Assembly (NCBI RefSeq): GCF_022489035.1
Contig: NZ_JAKVTV010000002.1
Coordinates: 558,001-622,000 of the forward strand
Direction of reading: 5' to 3'
From: Christiangramia lutea
Lineage (GTDB): Bacteria; Bacteroidota; Bacteroidia; Flavobacteriales; Flavobacteriaceae
Length of the DNA: 64,000 nucleotides
In this document: in pieces, positions 7,894 through 15,844 of the stretch
Numbering within the stretch: position 1 is the first letter of the stretch
How the letters are laid out: every line of letters begins with the position of its first letter
Notes under the pieces: generated by a model
Told to the model about the DNA's origin: nothing
Databases searched by the model: none
What the model saw: only the letters and a program-made list of their open reading frames with translations
Position numbers and translations under genes: made by a program

Positions 7894-9330
7894 TTAGTTA
7901 GATGCAAAGAAGTCATCATTGAATCCAATGAGATATAATTTATCCTGGGCTCTTGTTACTGCAGTATATAGCCATCTCAGGTATTCCTTACCCACCCCGT
8001 TTGGCAGGTATGGCTGCTCGATAAATACATTTTTCCACTGGCCACCCTGTGATTTATGACAGGTGATCGCATAGGAAAACTTTATCTGTAAGGCATTAAA
8101 GTATTTGTTATTCTTGATCTTCATAAACTGTTTATACTTAGACCTTTCATCAGCATAATCCTTTTTCACCTCTTCATACAGTTTATTGGATTCTTCGTAA
8201 CTCAGGGAAGGTGTATTACTGGTTAAGGTATCCAGCATTATCACAGTTTCAAAAGGCCTCATTTTCGGGTAATCCACCATTTGCACTTTTACCTCGGCAA
8301 ATCGGAATCCATATAATTCTTTAAATCCGAAGATTTCAAGTACCTTGATAATGTCACCATTTGCAATAAAACCGGCTTCACTGGTAGGTTTAACCCAGAA
8401 ATAATTATTTTTTACAACCATTAGATAGTCACCCGCAGAAAGTTCTTCTTCCTGAAAAAGAATACGTGATCTAATCTGCTGATTATACATGTTTGCCCTT
8501 TTATTAGACCTTACGATGATACTGGTATCCTCATACCCATCATTTCCATAAGAATCCTGGATAGCGTCCATTATTTCATATCCATCCACCAATCGAACTA
8601 CATCTGCATTTGAAGAAAGTTCAAACTGAAAGCTTTCGTAAAATTCTTCCTGCAGACTTTCCCTTATCAAAGTCGCGTTGTGAAGAATATCGCTCTCTTC
8701 ACTCTGTCTAACCACCTCATCTAGCTCTATAAAAGAAACCTGTTTATTATAGTTCATTTCCAGCTTCTGTTCCTCCAGCGCCGGACTAAGGTCCATTTTT
8801 ACCGGTGGCAGCTGGGCAGTATCCCCAATAAGAATTAACTGACAATTATGACCCTGGTAGACATATTGAATTAGGTCGTCTAGGAGAGAGCCATTTTCAA
8901 ACAATTTGGAATTTCCTCCATCGTCAGAGATCATCGAAGCTTCATCTACTATAAACAGGGAGTTTTTATGCTTGTTTGGCTGTAAGGTGAATTGAACTCC
9001 GCCTCCACCCGATTTCTTAGGGAAATAGATCTTCTTATGAATAGTGAAGGCTTCCTTTTTTGAATAATTTGAGATCACTTTGGCGGCCCTACCTGTGGGC
9101 GCAAGCAACACCCCAGATTTTCGTATTTTCCAAAGATTCTTTACCAGCGTACTAATTATGGTCGTTTTACCCGTTCCGGCGAATCCTCTCAATAGAAAAA
9201 GCCTGTCTTTTCCGCCTTTTACCACAAATTCAGACAACATCTGAAGAGCGATATTCTGCTTATCTGTAGCGGTAAATCCAAGATCTTCAATCAGTAATTT
9301 ATAAAAGGAATCCGGAGTGGTTTTTTCCAT
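7894..9330 (-). CDS. RecD-like ATP-dependent DNA helicase
   Basis: Starting at the ATG at 9330 the protein has 478 residues. Walker A (GFAGTGKTT, about residues 49-57) and Walker B ([11 protein letters not shown]) belong to superfamily 1, and the C-terminal UvrD_C_2 region has [17 protein letters not shown] and [20 protein letters not shown]. This is the stand-alone RecD/TraA-like helicase common in Bacteroidota, without RecB or RecC beside it. A longer frame begins with TTG at 9351, but that codon overlaps the -7 promoter element at 9349-9356, so 9330 is the better start. Its exact cellular substrate is not known from sequence. Confidence 0.92.
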   Translation of the reverse strand: MEKTTPDSFYKLLIEDLGFTATDKQNIALQMLSEFVVKGGKDRLFLLRGFAGTGKTTIISTLVKNLWKIRKSGVLLAPTGRAAKVISNYSKKEAFTIHKKIYFPKKSGGGGVQFTLQPNKHKNSLFIVDEASMISDDGGNSKLFENGSLLDDLIQYVYQGHNCQLILIGDTAQLPPVKMDLSPALEEQKLEMNYNKQVSFIELDEVVRQSEESDILHNATLIRESLQEEFYESFQFELSSNADVVRLVDGYEIMDAIQDSYGNDGYEDTSIIVRSNKRANMYNQQIRSRILFQEEELSAGDYLMVVKNNYFWVKPTSEAGFIANGDIIKVLEIFGFKELYGFRFAEVKVQMVDYPKMRPFETVIMLDTLTSNTPSLSYEESNKLYEEVKKDYADERSKYKQFMKIKNNKYFNALQIKFSYAITCHKSQGGQWKNVFIEQPYLPNGVGKEYLRWLYTAVTRAQDKLYLIGFNDDFFASN

Positions 9331-9348
9331 AGAAAGTGCATAAAATCT

Positions 9349-9356
9349 CAAAGATA
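9349..9356 (-). promoter_or_regulatory. -7 promoter element for the RecD-like helicase and kdsB
   Basis: TATCTTTG on the minus strand matches the Bacteroidota consensus TAnnTTTG, about 19 bp before the ATG at 9330. No good -33 TTG is seen. It supports the internal ATG as the start, because a TTG start at 9351 would lie within the promoter. Confidence 0.55.
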
Positions 9357-9402
9357 AGAAGGGATTTTTATGACAGAAACTTTTCCGAATAAAAAAAAGT
9401 TG

Positions 9403-9410
9403 TAGATTTG
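9403..9410 (+). promoter_or_regulatory. -7 promoter element for the 9455-11839 operon
   Basis: TAGATTTG matches TAnnTTTG and sits 45 bp before the start at 9455, in a divergent arrangement with the helicase promoter. A convincing -33 TTG at normal spacing is not visible. Confidence 0.55.
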
Positions 9411-9454
9411 CGTGTAACCAATAACCTTCAAATTAAAACCTAAACTATTAAAGC

Positions 9455-10108
9455 ATGAGATTTGTAATACAGATACTTCTTTGGTTGGTGATTATCTTCC
9501 TGGCATATCTTACTTTCAACGCGGTTTATGAACCGATCCAATTCAACAAGATTAAAGAAAAAAGATACGCTAAGGTTATCGAAAACCTTAAGGATATCAG
9601 AGCTTCAGAATTGGCACACAAAGAGGTAACTGGAAAATTTCAGGGGAACTGGGATAGCCTGGTTAGATTCCTGGACACAGCAGAGTTTGCAATTACTCAA
9701 CGTCGTGATACTACTTACCTTGATGAGGAATACAAGAAAACTTACGGTGTAGACCAGTATATAGAGAGTGTGGTTGTAGATACTCTAGGATTTGTACCGG
9801 TTAAGGATTCTTTATTTAAAGGAAATGAAGAGCGATACCGTAACATGATGAATATTCCTATTGAAGGTGTAGACGGACAATTCGATCTTGAAGCAGGAAC
9901 AATTGCTAAAGGTGAATCTCAAATCCCGGTATTTGAAGTAAAAGTGGCCAAGGCCAAGATTTTAAATGATCAGGATAGAACATTGGTTCTTCAGGAAAAC
10001 GAGATCCAGAGTGTAGATGACGTTAATGGTAGATATATTAGCGTAGGATCTATGAGTGAGGTCAATACCAGCGGTAACTGGCCAAAAACATATGGAGACA
10101 GCGAATAA
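9455..10108 (+). CDS. conserved hypothetical protein with one N-terminal membrane helix
   Basis: The 217-residue protein has a hydrophobic N-terminal segment (residues 4-23, VIQILLWLVIIFLAYLTFNA) with no obvious cleavage site, then a charged soluble domain. It is probably anchored in the inner membrane with its bulk outside the cytosol. I do not recognise a domain. It heads an operon with a DUF3822 protein (overlap 17 bp) and rsmD, an order I recall as common in flavobacteria, but that gives no clear function. Confidence 0.85.
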   Translation: MRFVIQILLWLVIIFLAYLTFNAVYEPIQFNKIKEKRYAKVIENLKDIRASELAHKEVTGKFQGNWDSLVRFLDTAEFAITQRRDTTYLDEEYKKTYGVDQYIESVVVDTLGFVPVKDSLFKGNEERYRNMMNIPIEGVDGQFDLEAGTIAKGESQIPVFEVKVAKAKILNDQDRTLVLQENEIQSVDDVNGRYISVGSMSEVNTSGNWPKTYGDSE

Positions 10109-10910
10109 AGAAAAAAACATCAATAAGAAACTGTCCATTCAGGTTAGCCTGAATGGACTTTCTTTTTGTATCCTGGACAAGGAAACTAACGAGATCTGCT
10201 ATTTCAAAAAAATTAATTTTGAAAAGCAGCTAGACCCCATTAAGGTTCTAGCTAAGATAGAGGTTACCTACGAACAGGAGGATGAACTAAATCAACAGGT
10301 AGATGAAGTTGTTGTTATTTACACTAACCCCCTTTTCAGTCTTGTACCTGAAAAACTATTCGATGAAGATAATGCCGCGAGTTATTTAAAATTCAACACG
10401 AGGATCTTAAAAACCGATTTCATTGCTTTTGACAATATCAATGAAGAAATAGTGAACGTATATATTCCATATACGAACATCACCAACTATTTCTTTGATC
10501 GTTATGGTGAATTTGAGTATATGCACGGCATGAGTATTCTTATAGAATCCCTTCTTTCTTTACCCAAAGAAGTTTCAGGACCTAAAGCATATTTGCACGT
10601 ACATGATAAATTCTACGAGTTAGTTATTATCGAAAATGGCAAGCTAATCTTTGCCAATAGTTTTGAATACGATACTAAAGAGGATTTCCTTTACTATCTT
10701 TTATTTACTGCTGAACAGCTAAAACTGGATCCTGAGAAATTTGATCTGATTATGATGGGTGAGATCAAAAAAGAATCTGAAGAGTACAAAATGGCCTGGG
10801 ATTACGTTAAGAACATTTCATTCATGGGGCCTTTCCACCCCTACAGTTTTAAGAAAATGGCCAAACCGGAGGAAGATCTTTCGGAATACCTGCTAATAAA
10901 ATCATTATAA
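10092..10910 (+). CDS. DUF3822 family protein
   Basis: Starting at the ATG at 10092 the protein has 272 residues; the frame stays open to 10056, but that would overlap the upstream gene further. The pattern LSIQVSLNGLSFCILD near the N-terminus and the split beta/alpha layout, with VVVIYTNPLFSLVPEKLF and LYYLLFTAEQLKLDPEKF, fit DUF3822. This is a Bacteroidota family with an actin/hexokinase-like (ASKHA) look, almost always next to rsmD. Its stop overlaps the rsmD start by 1 bp (TAATG). Function is unestablished. Confidence 0.88.
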   Translation: METANKEKNINKKLSIQVSLNGLSFCILDKETNEICYFKKINFEKQLDPIKVLAKIEVTYEQEDELNQQVDEVVVIYTNPLFSLVPEKLFDEDNAASYLKFNTRILKTDFIAFDNINEEIVNVYIPYTNITNYFFDRYGEFEYMHGMSILIESLLSLPKEVSGPKAYLHVHDKFYELVIIENGKLIFANSFEYDTKEDFLYYLLFTAEQLKLDPEKFDLIMMGEIKKESEEYKMAWDYVKNISFMGPFHPYSFKKMAKPEEDLSEYLLIKSL

Positions 10911-11443
10911 TGCGCATTATTTCAGGAACACATAAAGGAAAAAGAATTACAGCTCCGGCGAAACTTCCTGTTAGACCAACAACCGATGTTGCCAAGGAAG
11001 CTCTGTTTAATATCCTGAATAATTATTACCACATCTCCAGCCTAAGCGTTCTGGACCTGTTCTCTGGAACTGGAAATATTTCTTACGAATTTGCCGCCAG
11101 GGGTGCTGAAAACATCACTGCTGTAGACGCAAATTATGACTGCGTTAAGTTTATAAAAAAAACAGCCGCAGAATTAGACTTTCCAATTAATACTGTAAAA
11201 AGTGATGTTTTTAAATATCTGGAAAGAAGCCCTGTAAAAGCAGATATTATTTTCGCAGATCCTCCTTATAACCTGGAAAAAGAAGAGTTTGCTAAAATCG
11301 TTGAGTTAGTATTTGAAAACAAATTCCTGCTGGAAGACGGGCAATTAATCCTAGAACATTCAAAGCATACAGATCTTTCAGATCTAACACATTTCCGGGA
11401 GAGCCGTAAGTACGGCAGTTCCGTTTTTAGTTTCTTCGAATAA
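10910..11443 (+). CDS. rsmD: 16S rRNA (guanine(966)-N2)-methyltransferase RsmD
   Basis: The 177-residue enzyme methylates G966 of 16S rRNA using S-adenosylmethionine. It has MRIISGTHKGKRITAP and VRPTTDVAKEALFNIL at the N-terminus, the SAM-binding VLDLFSGTGNISYEFAARGA (about residues 46-65), and the N-methyltransferase catalytic motif DPPYNL (about 117-122). Length matches the family. It is translated from an overlap with the DUF3822 gene. Confidence 0.95.
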   Translation: MRIISGTHKGKRITAPAKLPVRPTTDVAKEALFNILNNYYHISSLSVLDLFSGTGNISYEFAARGAENITAVDANYDCVKFIKKTAAELDFPINTVKSDVFKYLERSPVKADIIFADPPYNLEKEEFAKIVELVFENKFLLEDGQLILEHSKHTDLSDLTHFRESRKYGSSVFSFFE

Positions 11444-11458
11444 TTATTAACTTTCCGT

Positions 11459-11839
11459 ATGACCAAATCTAAAAGGAAGCTTAATTTAAGTTTTACAGAT
11501 CTTGAATTCTACGATTCAGTAGTGATTTCAACCATAAAGAATGATATTATCATTGGACAGGAACACGTGGAAGAGTTGCGTAAGATCTGTAATGAACACT
11601 TCCAAGATAAAGACTTCGTTTATATTACTCACAGGAAATACGATTACAATGTAAATCCGGTAGTTTATATTAATCTAATTCAGAAAAATACTTTAAAAGG
11701 GATTGCTGTTTTAAGTGATAATATTGACAGGCTTAGAACTGCAAATTTCGAAAAGAATTTCTCGCCGGTCCCTTTTGAACTTTTTCAGAATAAGGAAGAA
11801 GCTATCATCTGGGCTCAAAGCCTAATTCACGAGAATTAA
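11459..11839 (+). CDS. small hypothetical protein, STAS/SpoIIAA-like
   Basis: This 126-residue soluble protein has alternating strands and helices (DSVVISTIKNDIIIG, then FVYITHRKYDYNVNPVVYINLI, then TLKGIAVLSDN) that resemble the SpoIIAA-like/STAS fold of flavobacterial hypothetical proteins. The assignment is by pattern only. It follows rsmD by 15 bp and ends the operon; the convergent neighbour is the RNase P RNA gene. Confidence 0.75.
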   Translation: MTKSKRKLNLSFTDLEFYDSVVISTIKNDIIIGQEHVEELRKICNEHFQDKDFVYITHRKYDYNVNPVVYINLIQKNTLKGIAVLSDNIDRLRTANFEKNFSPVPFELFQNKEEAIIWAQSLIHEN

Positions 11840-11917
11840 GAACCCAAAAAAGGACATTGGATTTAACAAAAAACAGTCAATTTTTAGAGTAAATTAATCT
11901 ATTACTAAGAATTTTAT

Positions 11918-12233
11918 AAAAAAGCAGGCCTATAAGCCGGATTCTGTCACCCGATAATTGACCGGGCTCCTTATCATTTATCTGAAAATAGTATTACTAC
12001 TACTCTTTAGCTGCCTACCCTCCGGCAACGGACGGGTAATCCTTAAATACCGGTATACATGGCATTGCACCGCATAGAGTTTACCTGATTTCACTACAGC
12101 TTAACCTGTACATTCTTTCTGTTGCACTGGTCCTGATCTCACGACCGGTGGGCGTTACCCACTATGCTAACCCTGTGGTGTCCGGACTTTCCTCCCCGAA
12201 ATTATGTCGGGACGATAAGGCGGCCTGCTTCGG
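11918..12233 (-). ncRNA. rnpB: RNase P RNA, bacterial class A
   Basis: On the minus strand the 5' region holds the universal GAGGAAAGTCCGGAC (conserved region I) and the 3' region ACAGAATCCGGCTTAT (conserved region V), which pair to form helix P4. The ends pair as P1: GCAGGCC at 12222-12228 with GGCCTGC at 11924-11930 (minus-strand sense), followed by a T run that serves as terminator. The length of about 315 nt is normal. The RNA is the catalytic subunit that removes 5' leaders from tRNA precursors. Confidence 0.96.
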
Positions 12234-12235
12234 CG

Positions 12236-12243
12236 CAAATGTA
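12236..12243 (-). promoter_or_regulatory. -7 promoter element of rnpB
   Basis: TACATTTG on the minus strand fits TAnnTTTG and ends just before the predicted RNA 5' end near 12233. No clear -33 TTG is present. Confidence 0.6.
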
Positions 12244-12320
12244 AGTTAAATTATGTTGATTTCTTCCGGTATTTGTTCATAAATAAGCCCGTACAAACTG
12301 GACTTTAGGACTGTGATTTT

Positions 12321-12328
12321 TATATTTG
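12321..12328 (+). promoter_or_regulatory. -7 promoter element of dnaX
   Basis: TATATTTG fits TAnnTTTG, 17 bp before the ATG at 12346. It lies inside the longer open frame that begins with GTG at 12313, which argues that 12346 is the true start and that the leader is very short. Confidence 0.55.
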
Positions 12329-12345
12329 TAGTTCAATTCTTTTTG

Positions 12346-14355
12346 ATGGAGCATTTCGTAGTATCGGCAAGAAAATACAGGCCGCAAACTTTTAAAGATG
12401 TAGTTGGCCAGCAGGCTATAACCAATACCCTGGCTAATGCCATAAACAACAATCACCTGGCTCAGGCATTGTTGTTTACAGGTCCGCGTGGTGTTGGAAA
12501 AACCACCTGTGCACGTATTCTTGCTAAAATGATAAATCAGGAAGAAGCTCAGGATCCGGACGAAGATTTTGCATTCAATATTTTCGAGCTTGATGCTGCT
12601 TCAAACAACTCGGTAGACGACATTAGAAATCTGATAGACCAGGTAAGAATTCCTCCACAGGTAGGAAATTACAAGGTGTATATCATCGATGAGGTTCACA
12701 TGTTATCCCAGAGTGCTTTTAACGCTTTTCTGAAAACCCTTGAGGAGCCCCCAAAACATGCAATCTTTATTCTGGCTACCACTGAGAAACATAAGATAAT
12801 ACCTACCATTCTTTCCCGTTGTCAGATCTTTGATTTTAAAAGGATTACCGTTACCGATGCTAAAAATTATCTAGGATATATAGCTCAGCAGGAAGGAGTA
12901 AATGCAGAAGACGATGCCTTGCATATTATTGCTCAGAAAGCCGATGGTGCGATGAGAGATGCACTATCTATCTATGACCGGGTGGTAAGTTTCAGCGGAA
13001 ATGATCTAACCAGGCAGGCGGTAACAGAAAACCTGAATGTACTGGATTATGATACTTATATGCAGGTTACAGATCTTATCCTGGATAACAATATCCCTCA
13101 ATTGCTGGTAAGTTTTAATGATATTTTATCCAGCGGATTTGATGGGCATCATTTTATTGCCGGACTGGCTTCCCACTTCCGAGATCTTATGGTCTGCAAA
13201 GACCAAAAGACAATTAATCTCCTGGAAGTTGGAGATCATACCAAGGCCAAATATTTTGAACAGTCTCAAAAAACTTCCTATCAGTTCTTACTGGAGGCAA
13301 TTGAACTTGCCAACTCATGTGACCTGAAATATAAGACCAGTCACAATCAACGACTTTTAGTTGAGTTGTGCTTAATGCAACTGGCTTCAGTCACCTTCGA
13401 TTCTCAAAAAAAAAAGGTTGATCAAAAAATAATTCCGGCTTCTAATTTTGAACAGGAAGCGGTTAGTATTTCAAAAGAGAAAAAGGAACTTGTTCAGGAA
13501 AATGAACATGATACCTCCTCTCCTGCCGAAGAAAGCAATCTCCCTGAAGAAAAGGTCGTTACAGAATCCTGTGCAAAGGAAGAAGAGAAACCTTATTATT
13601 CTGAAGAAAGCCCTGCGAATATTGTTTCTGAGCAAGTTGAGAAGCCTGAACCGGTTATTGAAAATATCGTTTCGGAAAAGGCTCCAGAAAAAGTTGAAAC
13701 AAAACCAGAGTCAGAGCCTGCAGGAAATAGTTTTTTCCCTTCAGAAAATTCAGATGAAAAAGCAGAAACTGAAAAGGACCCGATTGAAACTATTGCACAG
13801 GAAAAAGAGGAAATTGAGATAAAGTCTGATGAACAGGTTGGACAGGTTTCAGAAAATGAACCTGAACCTCAAAAGAACAGACTTCCGGAGATCAAACGTG
13901 AAAAAGTTTCAGGCCTTTCTTTAAAAAGTATTGGTAAAAAGAAAGAGCTTGCTGAAAAGCAGAAGGCCATGATGCCGACTGAAAAGGTAATGGACGAAAA
14001 GTTCACCGAGGAAGAACTTGTAACCGAATGGAAGAATTACACCGAACGACTGAAAAAGAAAGGTGAAAAGATCCTCGCTTCTATTTTCGAATCTCAAACT
14101 CCTAGCCTGGAGAACAAAGAGATCATCCTTACTTTTCCAAATGAGACCATGAAGATCGATCTTGAAAGAGAGGAAAACAGGCTCATGTCTTATTTAAAGG
14201 CTAAACTTAGAAATACACATATCACATTAAAGATTAATGTGAATGAAGCTACTTCCAGGAAATATGCTTTTACTCCACAGGAGAAATATGAAAAGCTTAA
14301 GGAAGCAAATCCATTACTGGATAAATTAAGAGCAACTTTTGATCTAGACGTATAA
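12346..14355 (+). CDS. dnaX: DNA polymerase III subunits gamma and tau
   Basis: The full-length product (tau) has 669 residues. It is the clamp-loader ATPase that also tethers polymerase core and helicase. The N-terminus VSARKYRPQTFKDVVGQ, Walker A GPRGVGKT (46-53), IIDEVHMLS and the sensor region LSRCQIFDFKR are diagnostic. The four-cysteine zinc module usual in other phyla is missing: the segment reads MINQEEAQDPDEDFAFNIFELDAAS. Residues about 360-520 are an acidic low-complexity linker before the C-terminal tau domain. A run of ten A at codons 354-357 may yield the shorter gamma form. The gene is followed by miaE after 2 bp. Confidence 0.97.
   Translation: MEHFVVSARKYRPQTFKDVVGQQAITNTLANAINNNHLAQALLFTGPRGVGKTTCARILAKMINQEEAQDPDEDFAFNIFELDAASNNSVDDIRNLIDQVRIPPQVGNYKVYIIDEVHMLSQSAFNAFLKTLEEPPKHAIFILATTEKHKIIPTILSRCQIFDFKRITVTDAKNYLGYIAQQEGVNAEDDALHIIAQKADGAMRDALSIYDRVVSFSGNDLTRQAVTENLNVLDYDTYMQVTDLILDNNIPQLLVSFNDILSSGFDGHHFIAGLASHFRDLMVCKDQKTINLLEVGDHTKAKYFEQSQKTSYQFLLEAIELANSCDLKYKTSHNQRLLVELCLMQLASVTFDSQKKKVDQKIIPASNFEQEAVSISKEKKELVQENEHDTSSPAEESNLPEEKVVTESCAKEEEKPYYSEESPANIVSEQVEKPEPVIENIVSEKAPEKVETKPESEPAGNSFFPSENSDEKAETEKDPIETIAQEKEEIEIKSDEQVGQVSENEPEPQKNRLPEIKREKVSGLSLKSIGKKKELAEKQKAMMPTEKVMDEKFTEEELVTEWKNYTERLKKKGEKILASIFESQTPSLENKEIILTFPNETMKIDLEREENRLMSYLKAKLRNTHITLKINVNEATSRKYAFTPQEKYEKLKEANPLLDKLRATFDLDV
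13405..13421 (+). promoter_or_regulatory. putative frameshift/slippage site producing DnaX gamma
   Basis: Ten A residues (13406-13415) followed by G contain the heptamer A AAA AAG in the zero frame, the same heptamer used in E. coli dnaX. After a -1 shift the next codons are GGT and TGA (13416-13421), so the product would end after residue 358 as ...QKKKG. After a +1 shift a TAA follows within a few codons. The site falls exactly at the end of the ATPase/domain III part. No strong downstream hairpin is obvious, so transcriptional slippage, as known in Thermus dnaX, is as likely as ribosomal frameshifting. Confidence 0.55.
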
Positions 14356-14357
14356 TT

Positions 14358-14942
14358 ATGTTAGGACTAAAATTACCCACAGATCCAAGATGGGCCGATA
14401 TCGCCGAAAAGAATATTGAAGAAATTCTGATAGATCACGCCTATTGCGAACAGAAAGCCGCATCTACAGCTATTTCACTTATCGTTACCTATCCTGAATA
14501 TTCAGAGCTGGTTACGGCGATGACAGCTTTAGCTCGCGAAGAGATGGGGCATTTTAAAATGGTACATGAAAAACTTCTGGAAAGAGGTTTTAAAATGGGG
14601 TGGGATCGAAAGGACGAATACGTTATAAAATTAAGAGAGTTCTTCCCTAAAGGAGGTAGCAGGGCAACTCAGCTCGTACACAGATTGCTCATCGCCGGAT
14701 TGATCGAGGCAAGAAGCTGCGAGAGGTTTAGATTATTATCTGAGCAACTCGAAGACCAGGAACTTGCTAAATTTTACAGAGATCTAATGGTAAGCGAAGC
14801 TAACCACTATACGATGTTCCTGAAATTTGCCAGGAAATTTGGTGAAGACAGGAAAGTTGTAGACCAGAAATGGCAGGAACTATTGGATTATGAAGCCGAG
14901 ATCATGAAAGATCTGGGCAACAAGGAAAGCATTCACGGTTAA
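14358..14942 (+). CDS. miaE: tRNA-(2-methylthio-N6-isopentenyl-A37) hydroxylase
   Basis: The 194-residue ferritin-like diiron enzyme hydroxylates the isopentenyl group of modified A37 in tRNA. Metal ligands are seen in a repeated pattern: HAYCEQKAA, REEMGHF (ExxH), IEARSCERF and SEANHYTMF. Length and motifs match MiaE. It follows dnaX by 2 bp and is probably co-transcribed. Its 3' end overlaps the convergent ppx gene by 4 bp. Confidence 0.93.
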   Translation: MLGLKLPTDPRWADIAEKNIEEILIDHAYCEQKAASTAISLIVTYPEYSELVTAMTALAREEMGHFKMVHEKLLERGFKMGWDRKDEYVIKLREFFPKGGSRATQLVHRLLIAGLIEARSCERFRLLSEQLEDQELAKFYRDLMVSEANHYTMFLKFARKFGEDRKVVDQKWQELLDYEAEIMKDLGNKESIHG

Positions 14943-15844
14943 ACCTTTTTCTTTCTCTTAGATTCGTTGTAAAGTGACTTGATGATCCCATCGGCAAGAC
15001 CAATTTTGGGAACATGTATCCAGTGTGCTTTTGCCCATTTCATTGAATTCACATAGATCTTGGAAGCAGGGATAATCACATCTGCCCTATCATTTTTCAG
15101 GTCCAGATCTGTGATCCTTTCCTCATAGGTGTACGAATTCAGCTTTTCATCGTAATCTTTTAAGTATTTCAAACTTAAAGGTTTTCCCTCTTTCTTACCG
15201 CTAGTCTTGAATATGTTATTGATATTCCCTCCGGAACCAATTAGATCGATATCCTCAAAATCTTTAGTGGTTTCTTTTACCCACTGCTGCATTTCTTCCC
15301 AGGTCCTATGCTCAACTAGATCTTCCATCATCCTAACTGTACCAACCTTAAAAGACCTTGAAGCAACTGTTTTACCATTGCTGTACATGGTATATTCTGT
15401 ACTACCACCACCAACATCCACATACAAATAATTACAATCATTTTGTATTAAAGCGTGAAGATCTGTAGCAGCGATAATCGCAGCCTCGTGGCTACCGTCA
15501 ATAACTTCAATCTCTATCCCGCTGTTTTCCCAAACCGTTCTGGCAATTTCTACAGCGTTGGTTGCCTCCCTCATGGCAGAGGTAGCGTAAGCTTTATATT
15601 TTTCTACTCCATGAGATTTCATCAATAGACTAAAGGCATGCATGGTATCTATGACTCTGGCCCTGTTCTTTTCAGAAACTTTCTGTTTCAGGAACACGTC
15701 GGCACCAAGCCTGATGGGAACCCTTACCAGGGAAGTTTTTCTGAAATTGGTTTCCATACCCTCCTTTTCGGTTATGGTAGATATTAAAAGTCTAACGGCA
15801 TTCGAACCTATATCTATTGCGGCAAATGTTCTTTGCTTTATCAT
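14939..15844 (-). CDS. ppx: Ppx/GppA family phosphatase (exopolyphosphatase)
   Basis: A 301-residue ASKHA-fold enzyme with the nucleotide-site motifs FAAIDIGSNAVRLLI at the N-terminus and LYVDVGGGSTEYTMY at about residues 139-153. It corresponds to the catalytic two-domain core of the family and lacks the extra C-terminal domains of E. coli Ppx. Its position directly after ppk1, with the stop and start codons overlapping by 1 bp, supports a role in degrading polyphosphate rather than only pppGpp; either substrate is possible. Confidence 0.9.
   Translation of the reverse strand: MIKQRTFAAIDIGSNAVRLLISTITEKEGMETNFRKTSLVRVPIRLGADVFLKQKVSEKNRARVIDTMHAFSLLMKSHGVEKYKAYATSAMREATNAVEIARTVWENSGIEIEVIDGSHEAAIIAATDLHALIQNDCNYLYVDVGGGSTEYTMYSNGKTVASRSFKVGTVRMMEDLVEHRTWEEMQQWVKETTKDFEDIDLIGSGGNINNIFKTSGKKEGKPLSLKYLKDYDEKLNSYTYEERITDLDLKNDRADVIIPASKIYVNSMKWAKAHWIHVPKIGLADGIIKSLYNESKRKKKV

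Noticed and set aside
13405-13421. dnaX A10 run as a sequencing error or inactivating frameshift
   Set aside because: The zero frame continues for over 300 codons into a tau-like C-terminal domain, so the printed length of the run is consistent with an intact gene.
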